From Fodinicurvata sediminis DSM 21159 (GTDB lineage: Bacteria; Pseudomonadota; Alphaproteobacteria; Kiloniellales; DSM-21159): a stretch of 64,000 bases of DNA. Within the stretch, counting starts at the first letter, position 1. Each line of letters opens with the position of its first letter. The notes beneath the pieces are model-generated. The model worked only from the letters and a program-made list of their open reading frames with translations. It did no database searches and was not told the origin of the DNA. A program made the translations under genes and the position numbers. Of this stretch, positions 26,669 to 36,554 are shown in pieces. The DNA is taken from the NCBI RefSeq assembly GCF_000420625.1, contig NZ_ATVH01000011.1:186001-250000 (forward strand). Direction: 5' to 3'.

Positions 26669-27880
26669 TTGAGCAAGACAGATCGCGCTTCTTCAAACAG
26701 CAGCATGAAATTCGATACCCAATTGGCGCATCTCGGGCGTCGACCGACGGTCAAAGGCGGGCATGCTGTGAATGTACCGGTCGTGCATGCCTCGACGATA
26801 CTCTTCGACAGTGTCGAACAGATGAAGGAGGCTACGCAGAATCGCTCCGACCCGAACTGGATTCACTACGGGCGCGGGGGTACGCAAACACATGTTGCGC
26901 TTCAGGAATCGGTCGCCGAACTTGAGGGAGCGCATGCAGCCCTTTGCGTGCCCTCCGGATTGGCAGCCGTTGTGGTTTCGATCCTGTCCCAGGTTAAAGC
27001 TGGCGATCACCTGCTGGTGGCCGACAGTGTCTATGCGCCGACCCGGGGATTTTGCGAAGGTTTCCTGAAACGTTTCGGCGTGGAAACGGACTACTACGCC
27101 CCCCTCGATCTTGATGACCTGCGAAGGAAGCTACGTCCCGAGACACGTGTGGTTTATACGGAAGCGCCAGGATCGCTGACTTTCGAGATGCAGGACATAC
27201 CCGCCATCAGTGAAGTGGCACATGCGCATGGCGCGAAGGTGATACTCGACAATACCTGGGCAACACCCATGTATTTCAAGTCGTTTGCCCATGGTGTTGA
27301 TATTTCAGTTCATGCTGGAACCAAGTATATCGTCGGCCATTCCGATGCCATGTTGGGGCTGGTGCTCACCAACGACGAAACGACAGCTGCTGCACAACGC
27401 CAAGCCGACCTGCTTGGCTATGCCTGTGGACCGGATGATATCTACCTTGCCCTGCGAGGTTTACGCACACTAAGCGTTCGACTGGAACGCCACCAGAAGA
27501 ATGCGCTGGCGCTCTGCAATTGGCTGTCTCAGCGTCAGGAAGTTTCACGCCTGTTCTATCCTGCATTGCCCGATGACCCAGGACACAAAATCTGGAAGCG
27601 TGATTTTCTGGGAGCCAGTGGTTTGTTCGCAGTGGAGCTCCAGCCGGTGAGCGACGAATCAGTTGGAGCCTTCCTGAACAGCCTTGAACTCTTCGGCATG
27701 GGATACTCATGGGGAGGATACGAAAGCCTTGCCATTCCCACAAATCCCAGCGATTACCGAACTGCCACTAGCTGGAACGGGCGCGGTCCGACCCTTCGGC
27801 TTCATGCCGGCCTGGAAGATGCGGCTGATCTGGTCCAGGACCTGGAACAGGCGTTCGTGCAGCTACGAGCTGGACAGTAA
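26669..27880 (+). CDS. metC: Cystathionine beta-lyase
   Basis: This PLP enzyme of the Cys/Met metabolism family cleaves cystathionine to homocysteine, pyruvate and ammonia. It is 403 residues. VNVPVVHASTILFD near the start, HYGRGGTQTH, LCVPSGLAAV, DNTWATP and the PLP-lysine motif SVHAGTKYIVGHSD identify it; the beta-lyase-type YxRxGxPT variant is present as YGRGGTQT. The start is probably TTG at 26669, which has ACGGAA seven bases upstream. ATG at 26705 has no ribosome binding site but would still give a whole enzyme. It starts 31 bp after the GT8-like gene. Confidence 0.93.
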   Translation: MSKTDRASSNSSMKFDTQLAHLGRRPTVKGGHAVNVPVVHASTILFDSVEQMKEATQNRSDPNWIHYGRGGTQTHVALQESVAELEGAHAALCVPSGLAAVVVSILSQVKAGDHLLVADSVYAPTRGFCEGFLKRFGVETDYYAPLDLDDLRRKLRPETRVVYTEAPGSLTFEMQDIPAISEVAHAHGAKVILDNTWATPMYFKSFAHGVDISVHAGTKYIVGHSDAMLGLVLTNDETTAAAQRQADLLGYACGPDDIYLALRGLRTLSVRLERHQKNALALCNWLSQRQEVSRLFYPALPDDPGHKIWKRDFLGASGLFAVELQPVSDESVGAFLNSLELFGMGYSWGGYESLAIPTNPSDYRTATSWNGRGPTLRLHAGLEDAADLVQDLEQAFVQLRAGQ

Positions 27881-28003
27881 ACACACCCATCCAGGTCAAA
27901 CGGCTGTAACGCCTTATTAACCGTCAATCTGTAAAAGTCCGCAGGGTCTCGGGATAGGCTATTCAGCACCCGGGTCCCCGCGGATTATTTGGATAAGGCG
28001 TGA

Positions 28004-29158
28004 ATGGCGGATAGCGATAACCAGCGTCCAATTCTGATCAAGAAGAAGAAGAACGGACATGGGCACGGGCATCATGGCGGCGCCTGGAAGGTTGCCTATG
28101 CCGACTTCGTGACGGCCATGATGGCGTTCTTCCTACTGCTGTGGCTGATCAGCAGCACCTCGGAAGAACAGAAGGAAGGAATCGCGGACTACTTTACCCC
28201 AACCACCTTCTCCACTGATTCTTCGAGCGGTTCCAATGGAATTCTCGGAGGGGAGACGATCACGGCAGATGGCGCTGCACGGGATGATCGCAGCCCCATG
28301 GGGTTTGGAACAGGACTGCCGTCCCGTGAGACACGTATCGAAGGAGGCGCCGCAGCTGACCAGGATCAGCAGACCTCAAATGGGTCCGATGGCTCGGGTG
28401 CAGGCTCTTCACCCCTGGACCAGGAAACCCTGTCGGAAGCTGATAAGGCATTGAAGCAACAACGTGCCGAGCAGGATGCGAAAGCCTTCCACGCTGCCAG
28501 GGATGAACTGATGAACGAGATCGCGGAACGTCCCGAACTGGCCGGCTTGAAGGACAACCTTCTGGTCGACCAGACAGATGAGGGCCTCAGGATCCAGTTG
28601 ATCGACCAGCACGGCACAGATATGTTCCCTTCTGGTAGCGCACGACCTCATGAGCACACGGTTCGCTTGTTGGACATGGTCAGCTCTGCCATAGGCAATC
28701 TTCCAAACAGGATCTCGATCTCAGGTCACACGGATTCCACCCCCTATAAGAATGGAAACGATTACGGAAACTGGGAACTCTCCAGTGATCGTGCCAACGC
28801 CAGCCGGCGTGCCATGATCGAAGCCGGCCTGGCGGCAGGCCGTGTGGAAAACGTTGTCGGGAAAGCCGATACCGAACCGCTTGACCTCCAGAACACAACA
28901 GCTCCGCGCAATCGTCGCATTTCCATCGTGCTCTTGAAGCAGGACGATGGAACCACAGCTGCAGTTCCGGAAGACATAAACGACACAGATATCGAAGAAG
29001 CGGCTGGCAGAGAATTGCAGCAGGACAAGCCCAATGTTGCGGTCGATAGCCTAGATAGCCCCACTTCTGGAGAGTCCTCCCCCTCTGGTACCGAAGAAAG
29101 CCGGCAAAGCGATTCACGCAATACCCCACTGCCTGCACCTTCCCTACTGGCAAATTAA
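28004..29158 (+). CDS. motB: MotB flagellar stator protein, orphan
   Basis: MotB is the peptidoglycan-anchored half of the proton-driven flagellar stator. The 384-residue protein has the lysine/His-rich N-terminus IKKKKNGHGHGHH, a single membrane helix with the essential proton-binding Asp34 (VAYADFVTAMMAFFLLLWLIS), a low-complexity linker, and an OmpA domain at about 195-315 with SISGHTDSTPYKN and NRRISIVLL. After that comes an unusual Asp/Glu/Ser-rich tail of about 65 residues. No motA or other flagellar gene is adjacent. AAGG upstream of the ATG supports the start. Confidence 0.93.
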   Translation: MADSDNQRPILIKKKKNGHGHGHHGGAWKVAYADFVTAMMAFFLLLWLISSTSEEQKEGIADYFTPTTFSTDSSSGSNGILGGETITADGAARDDRSPMGFGTGLPSRETRIEGGAAADQDQQTSNGSDGSGAGSSPLDQETLSEADKALKQQRAEQDAKAFHAARDELMNEIAERPELAGLKDNLLVDQTDEGLRIQLIDQHGTDMFPSGSARPHEHTVRLLDMVSSAIGNLPNRISISGHTDSTPYKNGNDYGNWELSSDRANASRRAMIEAGLAAGRVENVVGKADTEPLDLQNTTAPRNRRISIVLLKQDDGTTAAVPEDINDTDIEEAAGRELQQDKPNVAVDSLDSPTSGESSPSGTEESRQSDSRNTPLPAPSLLAN

Positions 29159-29206
29159 ATCTTCCATACCGATATCTTGTGAAATTGAACCGTGATGGAA
29201 GGGCAG

Positions 29207-29716
29207 ATGCCGGAAAACTCACTTACACTTTCAACGCAAGATGCCAGTTGGAATCGAAACGGTAAGGATTTCAATGCACGCGATCCCAGTTTCTATGAAT
29301 CCGTCGTTCTGCTAAGGGTTCTGGGTTATTTCATGGACGTTGTCTTCCTGGCCTTACTCACGGGACTGGTGGGGATGGTGCTATGGATCATTGGGATTCT
29401 TTCCCTTGGGCTCTTGATGCCGCTCGTTGCCGTAGGGATTGCGATACTGCCCCTTGCCTATCACACCCTGACCATAGGCGCTTATGGTGCCACACCGGGA
29501 ATGCGGCTGTTGGGGCTGGAGGTGCGGAATATCGAGGATGGAAGTTCCCCGGATTACATTCAGGCATTTGTCATGACCGCACTGTTCTACCTCAGCATCG
29601 GTGTAACCAGTTGGATCATACTGATCGTTGCGTTCTTCAATGAACGTCGTCGCCTGATGCATGACTTCTTTTCGAGCCTTGTCGTGGTGCGGCGCACTCC
29701 GCCAGGCAACATATGA
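29207..29716 (+). CDS. RDD-family membrane protein
   Basis: This is an inner-membrane protein of about 169 residues with unknown transport or structural role. It has three hydrophobic segments. The family's Arg-Asp pair appears in the first helix (LLRVLGYFMDVVFL) and the later PGMRLLGLEV motif follows the second helix, as in RDD proteins; the final LMHDFFS segment is also typical. ATG at 29207 is preceded by GGAAGGG; GTG at 29192 or ATG at 29195 lack a site. It lies 48 bp after motB on the same strand. Confidence 0.85.
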   Translation: MPENSLTLSTQDASWNRNGKDFNARDPSFYESVVLLRVLGYFMDVVFLALLTGLVGMVLWIIGILSLGLLMPLVAVGIAILPLAYHTLTIGAYGATPGMRLLGLEVRNIEDGSSPDYIQAFVMTALFYLSIGVTSWIILIVAFFNERRRLMHDFFSSLVVVRRTPPGNI

Positions 29717-29796
29717 TCCGGGCATTTGAATAGAATTCAGGTTACGTACTCTGTGGTGATGGGGCATACTGGATATGAGAACATTCCGATCGTCCT

Positions 29797-31272
29797 GTGA
29801 GCACACTGGTGAATAAAAATCTGGAAAATCTGTTTTCCGACTATCAGTCAAACGATTTCTATTGCGAACTTTTTGGTAACAGCCAGAAGGGTTTGCGCCC
29901 TGATACGCAGGCGATCATAGAACGCCTGTCGAAGCTTGATCCGGAAAGACTTCGACAGCGTTCCCAGGACGCGGAGCGAGAACTTTACAATCTGGGAATC
30001 ACATTCACCGTCTATACACAAAGGGATGTCATAGACCGGATACTGCCATTTGATGTGTTGCCGAGAGTCATCGACGCTGCAGACTGGCAAAAAATTGAAT
30101 CCGGCGTCACCCAGCGTGTCCGCGCCATCAACCATTTCCTGCACGATATCTACCATGAAGGAAAGATCCTCAAGGACGGGATCGTTCCCAACGAACTGAT
30201 TGTCGGTAATCCTAATTACCGGCCAGAGATGCGTGGCCTGCAAGTGCCCCACGGCACCTATGTTCATGTCAGTGGCATAGATATCGTGCGTGGAGACGAT
30301 GGCCATTTCAGAGTGCTTGAAGATAACGCCCGGACCCCCTCTGGAGTGTCCTACGTTGTCGAGAATCGCCACCTCATGCAAAGGGCCTTTCCCGATCTCA
30401 TGGAGGGTACGGGGATAGAGCCTGTCTCCAACTATGGCCAGAAACTTCATGAAGCCCTGGTCGAAGTGGCACCTGCCCATGCCCCGCACCCCCATGTGGT
30501 TCTTCTGTCCCCGGGCAGTTACAATTCAGCTTACTTTGAGCATATATTCCTGGCCCGCGAAATGGGTGTTTCCCTTGTTGAAGGCCGGGATCTGGTTGTG
30601 GAGAACAGTCGGGTCTTCATGAAAACCATCAGGGGCCTTGTCCCTGTTGATGTCATCTACCGCCGCCTCAATGACGACTTTCTCGACCCCCTGGCCTTCA
30701 ACTCTGAATCACTTCTTGGCTGTGCGGGGCTGATGGAGGCTTATGCAAGGGGAAATGTAACGTTGGCCAATGCAGTTGGCACAGGTGTCGCAGACGACAA
30801 GGCCGTATATGCCTACATGCCGCGAATTATCCGTTACTATCTGGATGAAGACCCCATCCTCGATAATGTCGAAACCCACATCTGTCGCGAAGCTGAAGGA
30901 TTGCAGTATACCCTGGACCATCTGGATGAACTTGTGGTCAAGCCTGTGGGTGAGGCAGGAGGGTACGGTATTACGGTTGGCCCCAAGGCATCTCGGGAAG
31001 AACTGGAAAGCTGCCGCGCAAGCTTGCTTGAAAAGCCTGACAATTACATCAGCCAACCCATGATCAATCTATCTGTCTGCCCGACCCTTTCGGATGATGG
31101 GATCATGCCAAGGCACGTTGACCTTAGGCCCTTTGCAGTTACGGGCAAGGAAACCTGGGTCCTGCCCGGCGGACTGACCCGTGTCGCCCTTCGTCCTGGT
31201 TCGATTATTGTCAATTCCAGTCAGGGCGGAGGATCCAAGGACACTTGGGTTCTTCGCTCATCCCAAGGATAG
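29797..31272 (+). CDS. Circularly permuted ATP-grasp protein (DUF404/DUF407)
   Basis: This is a 491-residue predicted peptide-forming ligase. DUF404/407 features are seen throughout: GITFTVYTQ, ILPFDVLPRVI, INHFLHDIYHEGKIL, the glycine-rich YVHVSGIDIVRGDDG, VLEDNARTPSGVSYVVENR and VKPVGEAGGYG, the last two being ATP-grasp nucleotide and metal elements. The family occurs with alpha-E proteins, as here, and published comparative work proposes glutathionylspermidine-synthase-like ligation of amines or peptides. No substrate is proven. The start is a GTG with no good ribosome binding site; GTG 29809 is an alternative. Confidence 0.9.
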   Translation: MSTLVNKNLENLFSDYQSNDFYCELFGNSQKGLRPDTQAIIERLSKLDPERLRQRSQDAERELYNLGITFTVYTQRDVIDRILPFDVLPRVIDAADWQKIESGVTQRVRAINHFLHDIYHEGKILKDGIVPNELIVGNPNYRPEMRGLQVPHGTYVHVSGIDIVRGDDGHFRVLEDNARTPSGVSYVVENRHLMQRAFPDLMEGTGIEPVSNYGQKLHEALVEVAPAHAPHPHVVLLSPGSYNSAYFEHIFLAREMGVSLVEGRDLVVENSRVFMKTIRGLVPVDVIYRRLNDDFLDPLAFNSESLLGCAGLMEAYARGNVTLANAVGTGVADDKAVYAYMPRIIRYYLDEDPILDNVETHICREAEGLQYTLDHLDELVVKPVGEAGGYGITVGPKASREELESCRASLLEKPDNYISQPMINLSVCPTLSDDGIMPRHVDLRPFAVTGKETWVLPGGLTRVALRPGSIIVNSSQGGGSKDTWVLRSSQG

Positions 31273-31277
31273 AGACG

Positions 31278-32222
31278 ATGACGGCCCTTCTCTCGCGCCA
31301 GGCAGCCTGCATTTACTGGATGGGGCGATATATTGAACGCGCTGAGAATCTTGCGCGCATTCTCGATGTCAACGAAACCTACAGCCGTGACAGCCGAGGT
31401 GGCCAGAATTGGCGCTCTATTGTCGAATTATATAATGATAACAATAGATTTGACAAAGTTTATGATGATTATGGTGATGAGAATGTGCTGCGTTTCTACG
31501 TTCTGGAAAATCGCAATCCCTCCTCGCTTGTCTCTGCTGTACAGTCGGCACGTGAGAATGCCCGTACGCTGCGCCCCCTGATCTCCACAGAGATGTGGGT
31601 TCATATGAATGTATTCAGCAACTGGATCCGGGGCACACGCGAAGAAGACTTGAGAGAAGGCCGTCTTTCTCGGTTGTGCATGCAGGTACGCCAGGAATGC
31701 CAGGCCCATACGGGAATTACGGAAGGAACGTTCTATCGTGATGAAAGTTGGTATTTCTACCAGCTAGGCCGCATGATCGAGCGCGCAGATCAGACCACGC
31801 GTCTTCTGGATGTAAAATACCACATGCTTTTGCCGAGCCTCCATGACGTCGGCTCGGCACTCGATGTCAGCCAGTGGAACGCTCTGCTGCGTTCGGCTGC
31901 CGGTTACCATGCCTTCAGACGCGTTCACCCGACAGGTTTTGCTGTACCGAATGTTGTCGCTTTCCTGTTGTTCAACGATGCCTTTCCGCGTTCCGTACAT
32001 GCTTCCATAAGCCAGTTCGAAAGCCAGTTGACGGAATTGAGGCAAAAGTTTCAACTGAAAGGCGGCGCAAATGCCCTTGATGAACTGGATGAACTGCGTG
32101 CCGTACTGAATAACAGCAGCGTGGACGTCATCATGTCCAGAGGATTGCACGAGTTTCTTGACTGGACGCAGCAAAGGATCATTTCCGTTGGCAACAAGCT
32201 CTCGGCGGATTTCTTCAGCTAG
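31278..32222 (+). CDS. Alpha-E domain protein (DUF403)
   Basis: This 314-residue, mostly helical protein is of unknown biochemical function. It begins with the family's hallmark LLSRQAACIYWMGRYIERAENLARILDV and contains WYFYQLGRMIERADQTTRLLD, which repeats the ER.EN/ER.D.TTR glutamate theme that names the family. It lies 5 bp after the ATP-grasp gene, with AAGGAT before ATG 31278, so the two are cotranscribed and probably act together. In many bacteria a transglutaminase-like protease gene is the third member; none is present here. Confidence 0.92.
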   Translation: MTALLSRQAACIYWMGRYIERAENLARILDVNETYSRDSRGGQNWRSIVELYNDNNRFDKVYDDYGDENVLRFYVLENRNPSSLVSAVQSARENARTLRPLISTEMWVHMNVFSNWIRGTREEDLREGRLSRLCMQVRQECQAHTGITEGTFYRDESWYFYQLGRMIERADQTTRLLDVKYHMLLPSLHDVGSALDVSQWNALLRSAAGYHAFRRVHPTGFAVPNVVAFLLFNDAFPRSVHASISQFESQLTELRQKFQLKGGANALDELDELRAVLNNSSVDVIMSRGLHEFLDWTQQRIISVGNKLSADFFS

Positions 32223-32291
32223 ATGCCATGCAATGGGGCCACGCCTTCCTTTCCTGAAGGGCTGGCAGATGCTCGATGGAGTGAGCTAATA

Positions 32292-33071
32292 ATGCCGCAT
32301 GAGTCCCCTCCTGCCCCAGAGTTGTCCGCTGTACCGGTGAATGAGAGTACAAGGGAAACAACGCGCCCTGAACTTCATTTCATGGTGACGGCTGAAGCGC
32401 CCTGCCCTTATCTTCCGGGACGCTACGAACGCAAGCTCTTGACGGATCTGCATGGGCGAAATGCGCGATCTCATCACTCACGCCTTTCCCAGGCAGGGTT
32501 CCGGCGCAGTCATCACTATGCCTATCGCCCTGCCTGCAGGGGCTGTAATGCATGCGTGCCTGTCAGGATTGCTGTGGAGCGCTTTGCGCCAAGCAAGTCG
32601 CAAAGACGCATTCGCAGGAAGAATGCGGACCTGGAAGCAATGTTCCGCCCCGCCATGGCCACAAGAGAGCAGTACAGGCTTTTTTCTCGCTATCTAAATA
32701 CCCGGCATCATGACGGCGAAATGGCCGAGATGACCTTCAGGGATTACCGGGCCATGATCGAGGACACAAACATTCGCACCGAGGTCCTGGAGCTTCGTTA
32801 TGCCAACGGTGAATTGCGTGGCGCCTGCCTTATGGATGTGCTCGATGATGGACTTTCTGCCGTTTACAGCTTTTTCACACCCGAAGACGAAAAGCGCAGT
32901 CTTGGCCGCTATTTTATCCTGCTGCTGATCGAGGAAGCCCTGAAACGAGGGCTTCCCTACCTTTATCTGGGATATTGGATCGCGCAGTCGCGGAAGATGG
33001 CATACAAAACGGACTTCCGTCCGATCGAAGCCTTGAGCACGGATGGCTGGATAGACTTGGAGCGCCTGTAG
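32292..33071 (+). CDS. bpt: Aspartate/glutamate leucyltransferase Bpt
   Basis: Bpt transfers leucine from Leu-tRNA to N-terminal Asp or Glu, making an N-degron for ClpS/ClpAP. The protein is 259 residues with ATE-N features CPYLPGRYERKL, the cluster RPACRGCNACVPVRI, and the ATE-C segment with LRGACLMDVLDDGLSAVYSFFTPEDEKRSLG and LYLGYWIAQSRKMAYKTDF. All are typical. ATG at 32292 has GGAG nine bases upstream and gives the family length; ATG 32223, flush with the alpha-E stop, adds 23 unconserved residues. It converges on dctP with 2 bp between stops. Confidence 0.94.
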   Translation: MPHESPPAPELSAVPVNESTRETTRPELHFMVTAEAPCPYLPGRYERKLLTDLHGRNARSHHSRLSQAGFRRSHHYAYRPACRGCNACVPVRIAVERFAPSKSQRRIRRKNADLEAMFRPAMATREQYRLFSRYLNTRHHDGEMAEMTFRDYRAMIEDTNIRTEVLELRYANGELRGACLMDVLDDGLSAVYSFFTPEDEKRSLGRYFILLLIEEALKRGLPYLYLGYWIAQSRKMAYKTDFRPIEALSTDGWIDLERL

Positions 33072-33073
33072 CC

Positions 33074-34198
33074 TTACTGATCTTCTTGGGCTGAAGGAAA
33101 ACTGTACTTCAATTGTCGCGCTTGCAGCATTGCCAGATCCGTGTATTTCGACCAGCCATGCAGGCTCTGCCGGAAGCGCAGTATGCTCTGAAAAACTTCG
33201 TTACTGAAGGAATCCGCGACCGCAAGGTCATTCATGACTTCTCCCGAAAGATCAGCCAAAGCGGATAACGTCTGATCGCTGAATGCAAAGAGTTCAATTC
33301 CCTGCTCTTCGATGATGCGTTTGAGCGCAGTGTGATTGTGGGCCTGGAATTCAGCTTGAGTCTTTTGATGCGAAAGTCTTGCTGCAGTCTGCAACACGGT
33401 TCGCTCTGTCGAATTCAGGCGCCCCCACAAATCGAGGCTGATAAAGGCATCGAGTAGAACGGATGGAGATTGCCAGCCAGGGTAACCATAAGACCAGCCG
33501 CTTTGAGCCAAGCCAAGGCTGTCATCAGCATAAGGCCCCATCCATGAGACGGCATCAATGACACCGGAGTCGATTGCCTTGGGAATCTCGCTACCGGGAA
33601 GCAGCACGACACTTGCACCAGCTGCTTTGCATACCTCGCCCCCCAAACCTGGCATACGGATACGCAGGTCGGATAGGCTGGAAATTTCCGAAACTGAGTG
33701 GCTGAACCATCCCGCCATTTGCTGACCCGAAGAACCACACGCCAGGAATTTGCACCCAACATCTCGATAGGCTCGGTCGGCAAGTTCCTGCCCACCACCG
33801 AATTGCAACCAGGCATCCATTTCCATGGATGTGAAGCCAAATGGGATCCCAGACAGGAAGTCGGCAGCCGGAAGAGCGCCTTTCCAATAGTAAGGCGCGC
33901 TATGCCCCATATCCATTTCACCAGACTGGACATCATTCATGGCATCGAAGGCGGAGCGCTCCGGAGTATCCCAGTAAAGCTCAACGCTAAGTTGTCCTTC
34001 CGATAGAAGCGTCACGTACTCTGAAAAGTATAGAGCACCAGCACCCGGCCCTTTTGCTTCTTTCGGCCAAGCCGTCTGCATGCGCAGTTGCTTGCGGTTT
34101 CCGGATATCGCCGGACGCGGCAAAGCTGTCATGCTGGCGCCGAGTGCCGCAGCACTGCCGCCAAGCAGGCTATTCTTCAGGAAGACACGGCGTTGCAT
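33074..34198 (-). CDS. TRAP transporter solute-binding protein (DctP family), orphan
   Basis: This is a periplasmic solute receptor of 374 residues. The N-terminus MQRRVFLKNSLLGGSAAALGA carries a twin-arginine signal (RRVFLK), consistent with folded export. Family features: LRMQTAWPKEAKG, SGEMDMGHSAPYYWKG, IRMPGLGGEVCKAAGAS and SGVIDAVSWMGPYADDSLGL, which resemble the alpha-keto-acid-binding TakP branch. No DctQ or DctM membrane genes are adjacent, so its permease must lie elsewhere if it is active. It is last in the minus-strand run and follows parC by 53 bp. Confidence 0.88.
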   Translation of the reverse strand: MQRRVFLKNSLLGGSAAALGASMTALPRPAISGNRKQLRMQTAWPKEAKGPGAGALYFSEYVTLLSEGQLSVELYWDTPERSAFDAMNDVQSGEMDMGHSAPYYWKGALPAADFLSGIPFGFTSMEMDAWLQFGGGQELADRAYRDVGCKFLACGSSGQQMAGWFSHSVSEISSLSDLRIRMPGLGGEVCKAAGASVVLLPGSEIPKAIDSGVIDAVSWMGPYADDSLGLAQSGWSYGYPGWQSPSVLLDAFISLDLWGRLNSTERTVLQTAARLSHQKTQAEFQAHNHTALKRIIEEQGIELFAFSDQTLSALADLSGEVMNDLAVADSFSNEVFQSILRFRQSLHGWSKYTDLAMLQARQLKYSFPSAQEDQ

Positions 34199-34251
34199 GT
34201 GACTTGTCCTGCTGCTGAGGCCATTCGCTACATTGAAGTCATGCCTGGATA

Positions 34252-36489
34252 TCAGTCAAATCTGTTGGAGCTTGAAAAACCACGTGGAGCTAGGCGGCCC
34301 GACTGCCCACGCTTGCCCTGCCATTCCATCAGGTTGTTCTCCGTGCGAACGCGCCCGGGGCCAGCCGCCCAGGTCAATCCATCCACTAGCCGGAAAGTCT
34401 TGATATCAGACAGGCCACCATCCTTGTAGCGCTGTAGAATGACGCCGCGGCCACGCGCCATTTCTGGTAACTCGTTGCGCGGGAATATCAAGAGCTTGCG
34501 GTTTTCCCCTATGACGGCAACGGAATCATCGCTGTCCATAATTGGACGGCAAACCGAAGCCTCGGCGCCCTTGGCGGGGTTGAGAACCTGTTTTCCGTTC
34601 TTGGTCTGGGCCACCACATCATCCTCGGAAACAGCGAAGCCACGGCCATCATCGGATGCCAGCAATATCTGGCCGGATGGGCTGTAAACCTTCAAGGCCA
34701 CGATATCCTGATCGTTGGGTAAATCGATGCTCAGACGAAGGGGTTCCCCGAAGCCGCGCCCTCCTGGCAGCTTGTCTGCTCCCAGTGTATAGAAACGACC
34801 ATTGGTTGCGAAAAGCAGGATCTTGTCCGTGGTATAGGCCTTAAGGGCATGTTTCCCACGGTCTCCATCCTTGTAACGTGTCTCTGAAAGGTCGTCGTGA
34901 TGTCCTTTGAGAGCTCGTATCCAGCCCTTCTCGGAGAGGAGTACGGTGACTGGCTCCTTATCTATCACTGCCTCGAGAGGGATAATCACCGCAGCCGGGG
35001 CTTCGCCAATTTCAGTTTGGCGCCGTCCCAATGGTGTGTCGGTCGAGAACTCTTCCTGAAGCTCGTAAATCTGGTTGTCTATGACCTTCCAGCGCTTCTG
35101 GCTGTCCTCTAGGAGACGGTTCAATTCGGCCTGTTCTTCAATGAGCCTCTCATGTTCACGCCTGAGTTCCATTTCCTCGAGGCGACGTAACGAGCGCAGC
35201 CGCATGTTCAGGATAGCATCGGCCTGCGTATCGCTAAGTTCAAAGGTACGCACCAGCTCCGCTTTGGGGTCATCCTCCTCGCGAATGATGCGAATAACCT
35301 CATCGAGATTCAGGAAAGCGATAAGATAGCCGGAGAGAACCTCGAGGCGTCTTGAAATCTGTTCCAGACGATTGCGTGTCCGCCTTAAGAGAACAGTTTC
35401 ACGATGCGCGAGAAAAGCTTGCAAAACCTCGCGAAGGTTCATGACACGCGGCGTGTTATCTGCATCCAGAACGTTCATGTTGAGCGAGACTCGGGTCTCA
35501 AGGTCCGTTTGCCGGAACAGAGATTCCATCAAGACCTGCGGGTCCACATTCCGGCTGCGCGGCTCGAGAACCAGGCGTACGTTCTCATCGGATTCATCGC
35601 GAACATCGGCCAACTGAGTGAGTTTTCTGGCCGCCAGAAGATCCGCGATCTTCTCGACCAGCCGTGCTTTCGGCACCTGATAGGGGATTTCCGTGACAAC
35701 GATCTGATATGTCCCCCCCTTCAAGGACTCCGTCTCCCAGCGAGCACGCAACCGAAAGGAGCCACGTCCCGTGGAATAGCTTTCAAGAATGCTGTCCGGG
35801 CTTTCAACAAGAATGCCTCCGGTTGGAAAATCCGGAGCGGGAAGATATTCGACAAGCTTGGCGACTTCGGCGTCAGGGTGCGCAATGAGATGACGAAGAG
35901 CGCTGCATATCTCTGAAACATTGTGGGGTGGGATTGCCGTGGCCATACCAACCGCAATGCCTTGTGCGCCATTGGCCAGCAGGTTTGGAAAGGCCGCCGG
36001 TAGGACCACTGGTTCCTGGGCTTCACCATCGTAGGTCGGGCGAAAATCAACGGCATCTTCATCGATACCCTCCAGCAGACGCATCGCCACGGACGTCAGT
36101 CGCGCTTCCGTGTAACGCATGGCGGCTGCATTATCGCCGTCGATATTGCCGAAGTTGCCCTGCCCATCGACCAGGGGATAGCGCAACGAAAACCCCTGGG
36201 CCAGGCGCACCATCGCATCATAGATTGCCTGATCTCCGTGCGGGTGGAATTTACCCATCACATCACCGACGACGCGAGCGGCCTTCTTGTAGCCATGCTC
36301 CGGGTCGAGACGCAGAAGTTGCATGGCATGCAACAGGCGTCTGTGAACGGGTTTCAATCCATCCCGGACATCCGGCAAGGACCGCGACATGATCGTCGAC
36401 AGTGCATAGGAAAGATAACGCTCGGACAGCGCATCCACCAGGCGGACATCGGAAACGTTGGAATTTTCTGTGGACGAGGTAGAAGTCAT
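34252..36489 (-). CDS. parC: DNA topoisomerase IV subunit A
   Basis: ParC is the DNA-cleaving subunit that decatenates chromosomes. The 745-residue length is typical. The catalytic tyrosine is Tyr126 ([10 protein letters not shown]), the winged-helix segment [12 protein letters not shown] and the quinolone-interaction region [12 protein letters not shown] (82-93) are present, and the C-terminal pinwheel is complete. The position equal to E. coli Ser80 is Gln87. A ParC assignment, not GyrA, rests on the short C-terminal region and on the absence of the QRRGGKG GyrA box. It is downstream of the DadA-like gene by 65 bp. Confidence 0.95.
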   Translation of the reverse strand: MTSTSSTENSNVSDVRLVDALSERYLSYALSTIMSRSLPDVRDGLKPVHRRLLHAMQLLRLDPEHGYKKAARVVGDVMGKFHPHGDQAIYDAMVRLAQGFSLRYPLVDGQGNFGNIDGDNAAAMRYTEARLTSVAMRLLEGIDEDAVDFRPTYDGEAQEPVVLPAAFPNLLANGAQGIAVGMATAIPPHNVSEICSALRHLIAHPDAEVAKLVEYLPAPDFPTGGILVESPDSILESYSTGRGSFRLRARWETESLKGGTYQIVVTEIPYQVPKARLVEKIADLLAARKLTQLADVRDESDENVRLVLEPRSRNVDPQVLMESLFRQTDLETRVSLNMNVLDADNTPRVMNLREVLQAFLAHRETVLLRRTRNRLEQISRRLEVLSGYLIAFLNLDEVIRIIREEDDPKAELVRTFELSDTQADAILNMRLRSLRRLEEMELRREHERLIEEQAELNRLLEDSQKRWKVIDNQIYELQEEFSTDTPLGRRQTEIGEAPAAVIIPLEAVIDKEPVTVLLSEKGWIRALKGHHDDLSETRYKDGDRGKHALKAYTTDKILLFATNGRFYTLGADKLPGGRGFGEPLRLSIDLPNDQDIVALKVYSPSGQILLASDDGRGFAVSEDDVVAQTKNGKQVLNPAKGAEASVCRPIMDSDDSVAVIGENRKLLIFPRNELPEMARGRGVILQRYKDGGLSDIKTFRLVDGLTWAAGPGRVRTENNLMEWQGKRGQSGRLAPRGFSSSNRFD

Positions 36490-36554
36490 TGGCCCCTCTT
36501 CTTAGCAGGCCACATATGGTAGGCGTGCCTGGTTCAGACGACAAGAAGTGGAAA

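Noticed and set aside
26638-26704. SAM riboswitch ahead of metC
   Set aside because: The gap is too short and lacks conserved SAM-II pseudoknot elements.
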